Below are positions 11,373 to 23,651 of a stretch of 64,000 bases of DNA, in pieces. The notes beneath the pieces were generated by a model. It worked only from the letters and a program-made list of their open reading frames with translations. It was not told the DNA's origin and did not search any database. Position numbers and translations under genes: made by a program. How positions within the stretch are numbered: position 1 is the stretch's first letter; every line of letters begins with the position of its first letter. Origin of the DNA: Prinia subflava (Eukaryota > Chordata > Aves > Passeriformes > Cisticolidae); the NCBI RefSeq assembly GCF_021018805.1, contig NW_026960608.1, forward strand, positions 1,612,001 through 1,676,000, given 5' to 3'.

Positions 11373-11591
11373 TGTTATGAATTCCTTCTCAAGGAGAAGG
11401 GGAGGTTGAATGACAGCCTCCTTGGCCAGTGTGGTGGGGAGGTGGGAATTCCATCCTCCAATCCACAGGCCTCATAGGAAAGGTATAAGAGTGGGTTTTT
11501 GTAAATAAAGTCTCTTCCTGCCCTGCTCTGCCCGATGAACCCAGATCAGTCCCCGAGTCTCATTTCTGGTCAGGCCCCGCGGTGATACCAT
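11373..11591 (+). repeat. LTR-like element, KIF4A intron 7
   Basis: A compact block with TATA-like ggtataagagtggg (about 11480), AATAAA (11506) and a CA-ended tail (gtgatacca), the layout of a short retroviral LTR U3-R-U5. No target duplication was found, so the limits are approximate. Confidence 0.5.
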
Positions 11592-11959
11592 GCAGCTTTG
11601 TGATCTGTTCTTAGCCAATAATTCCTTAAATTGGAGAAAATTCTGGATATTCATGGAGCTCTTGTTACTGGGGGGGGGGGGGGGGGAGAAGGTAGGGGCA
11701 AACCTGAAAGAACCAGGCCAGAAACGGCATAAAGGAATTATTAGGGAAACAACTGGGGCTTCTGGGGTGAAATCTTTGGTTTCAAAGCCTGACTTCGGCT
11801 TTCAAAAACTTGCTTTAATACAGAACTGAGTGGGCAGAGGAGAAAGTAATGATTTGCACTACAATCCAGCTGTTTAATCTGCATTTTGGGGATGCACTCA
11901 TGGGGTTGGAATCCTTGCATGATGACGTTTCACTGTCATTGTTGCTCTGAGAGCTTTGA

Positions 11960-12181
<222 letters not shown>

Positions 12182-13154
12182 TGAGCTCAGCAAACCCCAG
12201 GGGAAGGCACAACCTCACAAAAAATGCAAAACATCCCCAATGTGCATTGCTCCATCTCTGGAGGTGGCTGGGAAGGGGATACGTGGATATTTCTTGGAGT
12301 TTTGCTGTAGCCATAGAAAAGTGGTGGTGCTGGTGTGGTTCAAATTTCCCTTCCACCCAACAAATTATTGCCTGGCGAGCTACCAGCACAATTAGAAATA
12401 CAGAGATGGTTTGGTGCCTTTCTGACATCTGCTTGTGCCCAGCATGGTGGGAAGGGAAGTGTTTTCCCTGGGGTGATCCTAGAGGGAAATGAAGAACCTT
12501 TTATTTGAGGAGTAAATGACTTGAAATACTGTAACAACACCACTCCTTTCCACAGGCAATGGTAAAAGGGGAATTATGGAGCAGGGGAGTTAGGAAGACC
12601 AAGGATCCATGGAGCTGCTGCATTTACAAGCAATAATTATTTGTCTTTGTAGGTCCAGCAGCTCCAGGTGTTGCTGCTCCAGGCCCATGGAGGGACCCTG
12701 CCCATGGCTATCAAGTAAGATTTGTTATTTAATGTCCTATGGATGTATATTTGTCACACTCCAAAGAAGTCTCTGGATCTCCTTAGCTCTGGGCAGTACT
12801 GTGGAGTGAGGGAAGAAATTGGTTGCTTTTTCCCCTTTCTTTTTGTAATCCTTACTGGAATTCCCTGGGATATTTAGTTTTGTAGCAAACACCTCATGAT
12901 TGCAAAAAACTGTTGCAGAAAGTAAAAGAGGAACCAGGAAACACCTCCTGAATAAATTCCTATCTCTGAGACCCATTTATGCCTGTTCTCCTCACCCCTC
13001 TACCCCTAAATGTGGGGCAGCTCCACCTCCATTATCCTTAAAAGCACAAAATCTGGGACAAATTTGGATTGTGCAGGTGTTGTGTTCTGGGGATGTTTCA
13101 AAACCAAGTACATGGAGTTCACAACCTGTGTTTGGAGGGTTTTCCTGCGTTCCG

Positions 13155-13280
13155 GAAGTGTCCAAGGCTTGGACAGAACCTGGAGCAGCCTGGTCTGTGG
13201 AAGGTGTCCCTACCTGTGGCAGGGGTGGGGCTGGATGAGCTTTAAGATCCTTCTCTCCCAAACCATTCTGGGCTATTTAT
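13155..13280 (+). mobile_element. CR1 LINE 3' fragment, KIF4A intron 9
   Basis: Contains gtgtccaaggcttgg, ctggagcagcctggtctgtg, gaaggtgtccctacc and the terminal ctcccaaaccattctgg typical of CR1. Confidence 0.75.
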
Positions 13281-13294
13281 TGTAAATTATTTAG

Positions 13295-13537
<243 letters not shown>

Positions 13538-13781
13538 TAAATTGCTAGGAGTTGAATCAACAGCAGCTCCTGTATTTATGACATATTGAGACTCTCTCTT
13601 AAATGTTCTTTTCACATTGATTCCAAATCAGTCAGAACCAATAGCCTGCCAGAATCTGTTGGCCTTTAGTTTCCTTGTGGAAAAAAGAGACTTGAATCTT
13701 TCAGCTTTTTAATACTTTAAATATTTTATTTTAATATTTTAAATAGCACTTGCACACTTGTGCTCTCCCTTCCCCACCCTG

Positions 13782-14596
13782 TGTCTTGGTTTGAAAGACA
13801 GATATCTGCTAGGAAGGGGGCAGGACCTCCCTAGAGATGGAGAATTCAAATCCCCTCCCTCCAAATTATTCTAATTTAGAAAATTTAAAGGGGCTTTCAG
13901 GCAGAGGTATGGGGATGGGAATAACAGTTCTTTACTAGTATATATGACAAAACAACAAACAAACAACAACTACAGCATTAATAATAAACAGAACCAGGAA
14001 CCTTGAGGACTTTCTTTCACAAAAACGCCCGGGGCAGTTTGATCTCGGTGCCCCTGCAGGACTCCGAGAGGCCAAGCTGGAAGGGAGGAAAGTCCCGGGC
14101 TGGTGGATGAGATCAGATGCACTACGCTGGTGGCTGGAATGGCAGGGACGTCCTGGCAGGGCAGGGAAGTGCAGGGCTACAGAGTAGCAGGAAGGCCTCA
14201 AAGCTCCGAAGAAGCAGTGGCGGTGGGGGCAGGGCCGGAGAAGGTGAGCTCAGGATTCCTGGGTACATGAGCAAATGATGGTAGATTTCCCAGGACGAGA
14301 CGGAGTGATGACTGTGAACTCCTCCTGCAGTGAGCAGCAGCCTGACCTTCCTCCCCGATGCCGAGAGCAAGAGAGGCGAAGCTGCCCTCAACCCTTCTTT
14401 TACTTCCCCCAAAACTCATGTTATCTCTCCTCTCTGAGGGAAACTCCTGGAGACCCAAAAACAATAGGTGTAGCCTTGTGCTGCCATCTCTTTTGACCAT
14501 TTTCTTTGTTTTGGTTAAGCACTGTCATTAAGTTTGCTAGCAACTTATGGGAAAAAAATTCTATAAGTGAAAAAGAAGCAAATCTAACCCCCAACA
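13782..14596 (-). mobile_element. ERVL-type solo LTR, KIF4A intron 10
   Basis: Starts TGTCTTGGTTTG and ends CCCCCAACA on the plus strand, with a perfect 5-bp target duplication CCCTG at 13777-13781 and 14597-14601. The first 150 bases match the LTRs at 29.2, 36.5 and 37.9 kb. A five-base duplication is usual for ERVL elements. Confidence 0.88.
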
Positions 14597-14788
14597 CCCT
14601 GCTTTTTTCCTATTGCCTGCAGTGTCTATCCCTGAAAAAATACTGTGAAATCCAAACTGGTGGCCCCGACCATGAAAGATCTTTCAGTGCATTGATTTTC
14701 ACACTGCCAGTCTTTTGCCGCAAAATAATAATCTGATTTCTGGCTTCTTATCTTCTACAAATCAGTATAATTCTGATTTCTCTTAGAG

Positions 14789-14841
14789 CAAGAAAATGAG
14801 AAGATGAATGCAAAACTAGAGCAACTCCAGCACCATGCTGT
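14789..14841 (+). pseudogene. KIF4A: KIF4A exon 11 with a damaged splice acceptor
   Basis: Homology (QENEKMNAKLEQLQHHA) shows the exon, but its 5' edge has changed. Using the first AG (14785-14786) would shift the frame. Only the second AG (14787-14788) keeps it, at the cost of two residues the family has before the Gln. A small deletion at the intron-exon border would explain this. Confidence 0.6.
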
Positions 14842-15881
14842 GTAAGTGTCCCTACACCCTTCTCCTAGGATAATGTCCTTGGGAATTCAATGTTTTCAGT
14901 GGGATAAACTGGATCAAATCAACTGGGATTTGTTCATTCAGAATTAATTCAGAGGTTGAGTGGGCAAAGTTGTTCTTACCTGGCACAAACTTGCCATGGA
15001 CTTGTTCCCATGTTTCCAGGTGCAAGTTGGATCTGCAGAAACTGGTGGAAACTGCGGAAGATGAGGAATTAAAGGAAAATGTGGAGGTGATCCGTAACCT
15101 GCAGCAGGTGCTGGCTGAGCTGCAGGTAAGGCTGAACCTCGGGGGGGGTGGAAGTTGTGTCAGCTTACTCAAGAAATTTGGGATTCCACTCCAACAACTT
15201 CCCTCAATCAGCCCATGAATTAAAAGTGTGAAATAACTCTTGAGATCTACTTGAAAACTGTCCTGTTGTGCTTTAATGCTGCAGAAAGGCCACTTATGCT
15301 GATCCTGGGACGGGGGGGGGGGAAAGAGGAGTCTACATGAAAAAACCTGATGCTGGAGCTTGGCATGGATTTGCAGTCCCTAAATTGGATGGAGTGTTCT
15401 AAACTTGGTGATTTTTATGGACAATGTAAATTGCAGGGACCTGAAATTGTTAAATAGAAGCTTCCAGGCTTTTGTCTAATGGAGGCATTTTAGTTCTCCC
15501 TCACTGATGATTGATAGAGAGATGGGAAGACTGACTGGTGATCAGAATCCATTTTTGCTGTGAGCTACATATGCTTGTATACCCTTCTAGGAAGGCTAGT
15601 AATTTTTTACTACAATGATTAGGTTAAACATCACACAAACTTATACATTTTGCAACATCTCTTGCTTGCAGAGGTTGATTTAATCTTCTTTTCCTGTTGC
15701 CAGTCTTGATCCAATCTTCTTGTAATCTTCAAAGTTCTGTTTGTTCTTTGCAAGGCATCTTGCTTATCAAACTGACTATGCTAATTAAATTCACAGTACT
15801 CTGTCCTGTGGGCCCCAATATCTCCTACACTCCCTCACTGGACATTTCTCTGTTCTCTCCAGTGCTGGAGTTCAGGGAAGA

Positions 15882-16706
15882 TGTCTTGGGTTGAAAAAAT
15901 GTAACCAAAAATGTGTATTCTATTTGCATCTCTTGAAACTGGTTGGGAGATATTGTTCTTTATCTCTTGTAACTCTAGGGGTGGAAAGAGGGCCTTCTGT
16001 TAATGGGACAACTGATAACACCAGATAAGGCAGTGCCTTCTTATCTCTTCCTCCACCCATCCTCCTCTGAGGGATATCACCTCTGAATGGGCCATTTAAG
16101 GCCTCTCACATGACTGATAACATTACCTCATTCCATTGTGAGATGTTCCACTCAGTGGGAGGAGCCAAAGCCTTTCCACCGGGATAAAACCAGCAATCCC
16201 AAACACCAAGGGAGTCTGTTTTTCCACTGAATTCTTGGTGGAAGACCAGACCCGTCTTGCCAGCACTGGACCCCTTTTTTCCTATAGGATCATCTCTACT
16301 TCGCAGAACAACATCTGTTACTCCAGGAAGACTCATTTGGACTGCTTCCAACACCCTGACAACAGGGTGTCAGGTCATATCTCTGACTCTGTCAGGGTTT
16401 TCTAGGACTTTTGTTTGTTTGCTTGCTTTGTTTGGTTGTGGGTTTTTTTGTACTACTGCATTTGGGGTTTTGTTTTGTTTTTTTTAATATTCCTAGTAAA
16501 CAGTTACTTGCTTGTTTTTTTGTATTACTGCATTTGCATTTTTAATATTCCTGGTAAAGAACTTTTACTCCTATTCCCATATTTTTTGCCTGAAAGCTCC
16601 TAATTGCAAAATTGTAATAATTTGGAGGGAGGGGGGTTTTACATTCTCCATTCCAAGGGAAACTCCAGTTTTCCCTGACAGATAACTGTCTTCTGAAACC
16701 AAGACA
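15882..16706 (+). mobile_element. ERVL-type solo LTR, KIF4A intron 12
   Basis: 825 bases with inverted ends TGTCTTGG and CCAAGACA and a 5-bp target duplication GAAGA (15877-15881 and 16707-16711). It is the same family as the 37.9-kb LTR in the opposite orientation: the segment cctattcccatattttttgc and the tail ctgacagataactgtcttc correspond in reverse complement. Confidence 0.92.
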
Positions 16707-16917
16707 GAAGATTTCAAGGAATGGCTGTTCCAACTAGACAAGGAGGAGTTTCTTCACATTCCTCGAGGAAGAGGCTGATGGTCTCCTCTTTCCAGAGAGG
16801 TTCTGGCCAGAGGAGAATCAGATTGTGCTTTGCCATAATGTGCCAACAGACTGTTATTTACTTCATTTTATTTCGTATTTCCCTTTTCACCCAAATTTTC
16901 TTCTCTCTGTCCACCAG

Positions 16918-16980
16918 ATTGAAAACAGCGCCACCACAAAGCTACTGCAGAGCTGCCAAACTCTGAACAGGATTCTCCAG
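16918..16980 (+). pseudogene. KIF4A: KIF4A exon 13, inferred from splice signals
   Basis: A 63-base open stretch lies between a strong acceptor (ctctctgtccaccag) and a CAG|GTGTGA donor, and is phase 0 on both sides like its neighbours. Its 21 residues (from IENSATTKLLQ) fall where the stalk has a poorly conserved segment, so this call rests on signals and phase and not on clear similarity. Confidence 0.5.
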
Positions 16981-17261
16981 GTGTGAGGGGTGCAGCAATG
17001 CACACCTCACTGGGGCATGGTTTTATCTCCTCATCACTTTTATCTGCTCCCTTCTGCTAATTTTCTAACCCAAATGCTTGATAAATCATCACTCTTGTCT
17101 GTGCTGTTTTAAACTCAGTGTGTTCAAGGTCAAGAACCTGTTCTCATTTCTGCGTATCTGATTTTTTACATAAGAATGCATTTGAAGCACTCTGTAGAAA
17201 CAGAGATCATGTAATTCAGGAGCTCTGGATTGGCCTCTCCTCATGGCTGTGTCTCCTGCAG

Positions 17262-17447
17262 GAAGCAGAAGTGGGCCAGGAATCCAAGAGAGCTTCCAAT
17301 GACTTCAGCACCCAACATGCCCTGTGCCAGGCACAGCTCTCCAGGGAGCTGCTGGAGCTCAACAAAGCCCTGACTCTGAAAGAGGCCTTGGCCTAAAAAA
17401 TGTCTCAGAATGATACTCAGCTAGGGCCCATTCAGTCCCAGTACCAG
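17262..17447 (+). pseudogene. KIF4A: KIF4A exon 14 with in-frame TAA
   Basis: The reading frame matches the kinesin-4 stalk on both sides of the stop: [14 protein letters not shown], then TAA at 17394-17396, then KMSQNDTQLGPIQSQYQ. The family has Arg at the stop position. Translation would end at about residue 543, just into the stalk and before most of the coiled coil and the DNA-binding tail. Confidence 0.9.
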
Positions 17448-19327
17448 GTAAAGCTGAAATCCTCCTTGGTCAGTTTGTTTTCCCCAATTCTTGCTGGGGA
17501 GGGAAGGGAGATCTGTCCTCGGGAGCCTGTTCTGAGTCTGTTCCTTAAGCTTGGGTCCCTGCTCCCTTGGGCAGTTTTTCCTGCTGTGCTGGGATCTCTC
17601 ATCTCTGAAATGATTCAGTCAAGATGTGACCCCAGTGACTCTGTGCCCACCAAAGCTCCAGAGTGTGCTGGGCCAGCCCCCGTGACCCTGAGACTGCTCT
17701 TAGATAAGGTGGTTTAGCAGCCTGCTGAGAAGGAATGGGGTTTGTCTTAAAGCTTTGCTTCAGGGTGTCTTTCCAAGTTTTTTATTTGGAGATTCATTCT
17801 TCTTGTCCTTTCTAGACCAATATCGAGGATCTGGAATTGGAGGTCAGCAATTTGCAAAAGGAAAAGGAGGAATTGGTTCTTGCTCTGCACATGGCAAAGA
17901 AGGACATCAACCAGGCCAAGTAAGAAGACTGCCTGCAGCTCTGGAGGTTGTTAATGTGTCTGAAAATCCAATGACTTGCACTTCCATGATGTGTAAAAGC
18001 TCTTTTTTGATGTAAGTGTCCCTTTAATGTGCCAGGAGCTGCAGAGAAGCCTCCTGTGGGCTTTCAGCAGCAGCAATGGTGACAAAAGTGACATTCTTCA
18101 TGAGGTGTCTCTGAAGCTGGAGAGGATTCGTTGTTGCTTCTCTCCAGGCTGAGTGAGCAGCGCAGGAAAAGGCTCCAGGAGCTGGAAGCACAAATTAATG
18201 AGCTCAAGAAGAAGCTGAATGAGCAGTCCAAGCTCTTGAAGCTGAAGGAATCCACGGAGCGCACGGTGTCCAAACTGAACCAGGAGATCAGGGTAACCAA
18301 CAGGCACCTCTGACTTGGGCCAGTGAGGGCAAAGCAGCCCACAGACAGGAATCCCAGAACTCCCAAACAGGAATCCACTTTCTGTTTAGTCAGACAGAAA
18401 ATAGTTTTTGGCAAGATTCCTTTGGCTATATGACCACAATAGGCAGGTGGCTACTGAGATTTGGGAGGAAAATAAGTCTGAAGTCTCTTCTGGCACTTTT
18501 AATGTATTGCCTCAGTCAAATCATTTGATTCCTCTTTGGTTTCTCTAAAGTGTGCCTGTGTTGGTCTTCCCTTTATGCCTAAAAAAAAATCCCTGGTTTT
18601 TAGCACTTTGAGAGTGTCCTGAGTGGGAGCACAGTGAGATTTCCCACCTGCCACTTTCCACACCTGGCAGGCATGGAGGGAATGGGAGCTCTTTAGGATG
18701 TAAATCCTGGATAATTCTTCCAGGCACTGGTGTTTTTCAGGAAATGAAGCGGCAAAGGGTGCAGCTGATGTGTCAGATGAAAGAAGACACTGAGAAATTC
18801 AGGCAGTGGAAGCAGCAGAAGGACAAGGAAGTGAGCCAGCTGAGGGAAAAGGTGAGCAAACAAGCCACTCACACTGTTCCTCCCTCTGAAGGGCTGCTGC
18901 AAAGTTTCTTTAACTGGGAAGCATCTGAGAAGAGCTGGGAATGCTTTGAAGAGAAGCTTGGCTTGTGTGGCTGCCACTTTTCACCACTTGGACTTGTTTG
19001 TGGCTGGAGATCTTCAAGCTCTTGCCACAGCTGTGATGCTGCTCTAAAGCAGAAAGCAAAAATAGTCAATATTTGAAGGATTTAAAGATGTAGGGTTTGG
19101 CCTCAGCATGGGAGGTTTTTAAACTTCCAAAGGAATGTTGGATCTGCAGGTTAATAAAATCTGTCTGCTTGTGGTGGCTGAGTGCAATGGCCAGCAAATA
19201 CCTGGAGTTTGGTGTCACAGCAATTCCTGCCCCTCAATGCCTTGGGATGCTCAGGCTGGAATTCTGGGGCTACAATTTTTCCTTTGTCATGGAAAATGTG
19301 ACTTTTCCAGCTGTTTTTTTCTTGCAG

Positions 19328-19411
19328 GACTGAAAGAGACAATACGAGCTCCTCAAGCTGGAGAGAGATTTCTAGAAACAGGCCAATGTCCTTCAGTGTA
19401 AAACAGAGGAG
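19328..19411 (+). pseudogene. KIF4A: KIF4A exon 18 with two in-frame stops
   Basis: The 28-codon exon reads D-stop-KRQYELLKLERDF-stop-KQANVLQCKTEE. The TGA at 19331-19333 replaces an Arg (CGA, a CpG transition). The TAG at 19373-19375 replaces a Gln (CAG). The splice sites are good and the length is a multiple of three, so both stops are in frame. Confidence 0.9.
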
Positions 19412-20565
19412 GTGAGGAGCCAACATCTCCTGGAAATTCCCAACCAATCCCTGAAGTCTGCCAAGGGCTGGAGGAAGGAACAGGATACACAGAAACCTCT
19501 TAAAAGAAGTTTAGAGGCTGGAAAGAAAAGCTTTTCTCTCTGTAGAGAAATACCCATTTCTGCCCTGGGGCCTTTGAGGGATCCCAGTTAAATTTGCTTC
19601 TTAAAGGCCAAATTACTCTGGATACCAAATGACTCTGAGTCCCAGGTTCCTGTGGCAAATCCATCCAGATACCTAAGGTAGGAAGTGGGAAATGAGTTTG
19701 GGTGGTGGATCTACAAGGTTGCAGTTCAAAATCCTTTCAGGATGGCTTTGTAAAAGAAATGCTTCTTCAGCCCCTCATTTTGGGTGTTTTCTTCTACCTT
19801 CAGGCCTAGAAGGAGCTTCTCTTTAAAGGAGGAATGGCAGCAAAGGAAATAAATCAAGGGCAGGAATCCTTGAGTTAAACCAAGATAACTTGAGATTTAT
19901 TAACCTTGTGCTGTCATTGTCCCAGTGTTTGCCCTGGGCTGGGAACCCCTGGTCTTTCCAGCTGTAGCAGATGATTTGCAGTCACTATTCAGCTCCTTGT
20001 GGCATCTTTTCCAGGCAGCAGTTGCCAACAAGCGCCTCAAGGATGCCCTGCAGAAGCAGAAGGAGGCAGCAGATAAACGGAAGGAGACCCAAAATTGGGG
20101 CATGAAAGAAATTGCTGCACAAGTCAAAGTGGGTAACAGCATTTTTGCATCCCAACACTGGGCAAACTGGGATTTGGGGTGGGTGTTGCTGGCCTTGGTG
20201 GCTGGAGCATAGCAGAAGGACCAGGGAATTGCTGTGGGATTATTCAGTGTCTCTGAAATGCCTTCACAGAGGATTCAGTCTTGGATTTGAGCTCCACCAC
20301 TGAGTTTTGGGGGTTATTTTTCTAGAGCTGGCTTGCAAATGAAGTCGAGGTTCTTGTCAGCACTGAGGAAGCTCGAAGACACCTGGCAGACCTGCTGGAG
20401 GACAGGAAAAACCTGGCAAAGGAGCTCCTTCAGCTGAAAGAGAAGAAAGATGCTGGAGAAAACCCCCCTCCAAAGTTCCGGGTAAGAGGGAAATTCCCCT
20501 TTTTCCACCCCACTCTTCTGGCTGTTCAGCAATACTGAATTCATTATTCTCCTAGTTGACCTGTT

Positions 20566-20880
20566 CCTTCAGAATATGGGGATGGATCCTACCCTTGGCT
20601 ACCTTTCTGGGAGAAAGGGTTAATGTTCTTGTCCCCTGACATGTCAGGGACAAGAGGTGCTGAAGGAACTTGTTACTTAATGGAATTTGGGCAATTTTTT
20701 TCCCTGAAAGGGCAGTCAGGCTTTGGAACGGGCTGCCCAGGGAAGTGGTGGGATCACCATCCCTGGAAGAGTCAAAAAAACATCTGGATGTGGCACTTGG
20801 GGACATGGGTCACCTGTCAGTGTTGGGGGAATGGTTGGACTCAATGCTCTGGGAGAGATTTTCCAACCTCAAGGATTATT
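20566..20880 (+). mobile_element. CR1 LINE fragment, KIF4A intron 20
   Basis: CR1 phrases in order: ggctttggaacgggctgccc, agggaagtggtgggatcacc, catccctggaagagtc, actcaatgctctgggagaga, ttttccaacctcaaggatta. Confidence 0.85.
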
Positions 20881-21876
20881 CTGAGGGATGTGAGTGGCTC
20901 ACTCCCCTTAGCAAAGGCTTTTGGGAAGGAACAATGGAACTGAAGCTGTGGGGAGATGCCTGGAGGCTTTTCTAGCTGGAATATCTGTAAATGTGTGATT
21001 TCCTGCCCTGGATCCGTGTGCTGTGATTTCAGAGGCGCATGTACTGTGTGTCCGACCCGCAGGCTCTGGACACGGATCTCTCCATCTCCAAGCAGATGGA
21101 GAGCCTGCAAACAGAGATGGAACTCAGGTAAGGCACTGCCACAAAGCTCATCTACACAGCCTTGCCTCTGGCTTTTCCCTCATTTCCATCCCAACTCTCT
21201 GGGAGGTGGAAGAGGATGTAAAACACGCAAACTGACACTGGAAATGATGAGGGAAAGGTGTGGGTTTTCCTGGCTGGAATTTTTCCAAAATGTGGGGAAA
21301 ATACTCAGGCACTTAGACTGGGTATTTTAAGGTGTTAGTGAGCACCTCTGAGGGTAAAAACCTCCACTTTTATTTGGCAATGTGGAGTGGAGGCAAAACT
21401 CCCCAGGGGAGCAATGCAGGCTCCAGGTGCTCTACTGAGCAGCAAAAATCTCAATTTATACTATTTTACTTAATATTCTGGGAACAGTAACATTAGCTCA
21501 GAAACCAGCCCTGGTTTTCTCCTGTGTCGTAACCCCAAATCCATGGGTTCTTCCCCAGGAGTGCCCAGATAGCAGATCTGCAGCAGAAACTCCTGGATGC
21601 AGACAATGGTGATCGGGCCAAGCAGTGCTGGGACAGCATTGCCACCATCCTGGAGGCCAAATGTGCTCTGAAGTATCTGCTGGGAGAGGTAAACCCTGGA
21701 TTTTTCTCTTTTATCCCTGAAAACAGAGGCTGTAAGTCTGCTTAGCCACAAATAAAAGGAACTTACCAAAGGAATTTGAGTGGAGCCCTCTTGTAGTGGA
21801 TGAGGTTTATTCCCTTCTCAAGTTTGGATTAAAGTAATCTATATTGGGAAGTGAAATCTGAAAAACAGGGAAGAGG

Positions 21877-22254
21877 TGTAGCAAGAGCAGGATGACTTAT
21901 AGAATAAAGGTTGAGCTATCCCAAACTAGGCCTCAGATTCTGGCCTGCCAGGCCTCAGATTTTGGCCTGCCTAGAAGTAGATAAACCTGTGGTGCAGTTA
22001 GAAATTCACTTAAGGTGTGTACATGCTTTAGCTAGGATAGTTAAGATGGAAATACGGTCGCTGCCTTAAACTGTGATAGCTTACATACTTGTTCACGCTG
22101 CATGCCAATAGAAATGCACCTGCTACTGTAAACTATTCTGTACCGTATAAAACCAGCCATTTTGTGAATAAAGAGGAGATCGTATGTTACCACATTGGTC
22201 GGACCTGCGTTGCTCCGTCTCCAAACTCCATTCTCAGAGTCCCTAATTCTTTAG
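21877..22254 (+). mobile_element. probable class II (ERVK-type) solo LTR, KIF4A intron 22
   Basis: A 378-base block with a TATA box (gtataaaaccagcc, about 22144) and AATAAA (22168). It is flanked by an exact 6-bp repeat AAGAGG at 21871-21876 and 22255-22260, the duplication length of class II elements. The 3' terminus reads TAG and not CA, so the right border could be slightly off. Confidence 0.65.
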
Positions 22255-23572
22255 AAGAGGGAAGTGGAATAGATGAGGGTCTAGAAATACCAGCTAAATG
22301 CTTGCATGGGAAAGGGAAAAGGCAAACTTCACAAGTGGAAGAGAAGAAAAAGTATCTAAAATACTTCCTGAACAAGCAGGGAAACAAGGGCAGTGCTGGC
22401 TGAGGTCAGGGGAAGCAATGGAATTGGTGTTGAGATGGGAAAAAAAGAAATTGGGGTATTGTGGGATCAGGGAAAGAGCAACTGAAGGACAGAATCACCT
22501 GTTGCTCCCTGGTACTTGGAAATCAAAGCAAAAGGGTGAAAAGGAAAATACTCCAAGTGTTGCAGGAAGGGAGGTGAATTCAAATCTGTGAACAAGACCG
22601 TCAGCTCCCCAGTTTGCACTTCCAAAGTGTCTGGCTCTGAATCTCTCCTGGTTTCCTTGGTGCTGAGGGCTGGTCCAGTTTCTGAGGTGGCTGGAAGTTA
22701 CAGGGATGCTTCCCTTCCACACTGCAGCACCTGTCCCAGCAGAGAATCCCTGTCCCAAGCCATCCTTTGCTCTTGTTTTCCAGCTGGTCTCTTCCAAAGT
22801 GCAGGAGAGCAAACTGCAGAGCAGCCTGGAGCAGAGCCAGGACAGCTGTTCTGACGTGCAAAGGATGCTGATGGAAGAGAGAAACCACATAGCAGAGCTG
22901 GAGACAGAGTTCCAAAACCAGATTTTGGTGCAGGAACAGCAACACCAGGAAAAGGTGAATCACAGCTCATTGAAATATTGGAGTCTGATCTCCAGGTCTG
23001 CTCAGAGAGAAAGGCAAAGGAGGATGTGCTGAAATTAAGCTGGTGCTGAATATCAACTCAAATTTTGTTGGATTTTTGCAGATGGGTCATTAAAAGCCAA
23101 AGAAATCTCTGTTTATTCAGTAACTTTCCTCCTGCTTTACATGAGGAGGTTACACCTGAGCGCAAGATCACTTTTCAAGTAGATCAGGGTGGAATTGTGC
23201 TGGAAGTGGCAGGAAATTTCCCTGAGCCTGGACTTTGATGCCAAGTGCTCCTTTCAGGAATTCACCCGTTTTTTCCAACAACTTGCTTTTAGGTTCTGTA
23301 CCTGCTCAGCCAATTCCAGCAGAAAGAAGCATCAAAGAGATTGGAAGATTCCCTGAATGAGCAGGAGAAACAACTGCAGGAGCAACTCCGGTTCCAGGTG
23401 CAGTGGCTGGGGGAGGGTGGGATCCTTTGGGATACCTGGAATTAGGAGAAGGATTGTGTGTTCTCTTTGCAGAAGTCTTCATGGGGTGGTTGCTGTGCAG
23501 GCTGGAATAACCCTGGGGGATTTTCTCTTATGTATCTCCAGTGAAACAAATTTCCTCTTGTGCTGCAAACAG

Positions 23573-23651
23573 GAGGAAGAGCTGGAAAAAATGAGGGAGA
23601 TTGGTAAGAAGAACCAGGAACTCCTCTGGGGAAAATGACACTCTGAAACAG
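23573..23651 (+). pseudogene. KIF4A: KIF4A exon 25 with one-base insertion
   Basis: The exon is 79 bases although its neighbours need 78. The frame matches the family through EELEKMREIGKKNQELL. An extra base in the G run at 23628-23631 then moves ENDTLKQ out of frame and creates TGA at 23636-23638. Confidence 0.85.

Noticed and set aside
11671..11686. Long G run (and C run at 38498-38507) as functional elements
   Set aside because: Homopolymers of uncertain length, better seen as unstable or error-prone positions.
17394..17396. Read-through or recoding of the KIF4A TAA
   Set aside because: Several independent lesions exist downstream and in the motor, and no recoding signal is visible; simple decay explains all of them.
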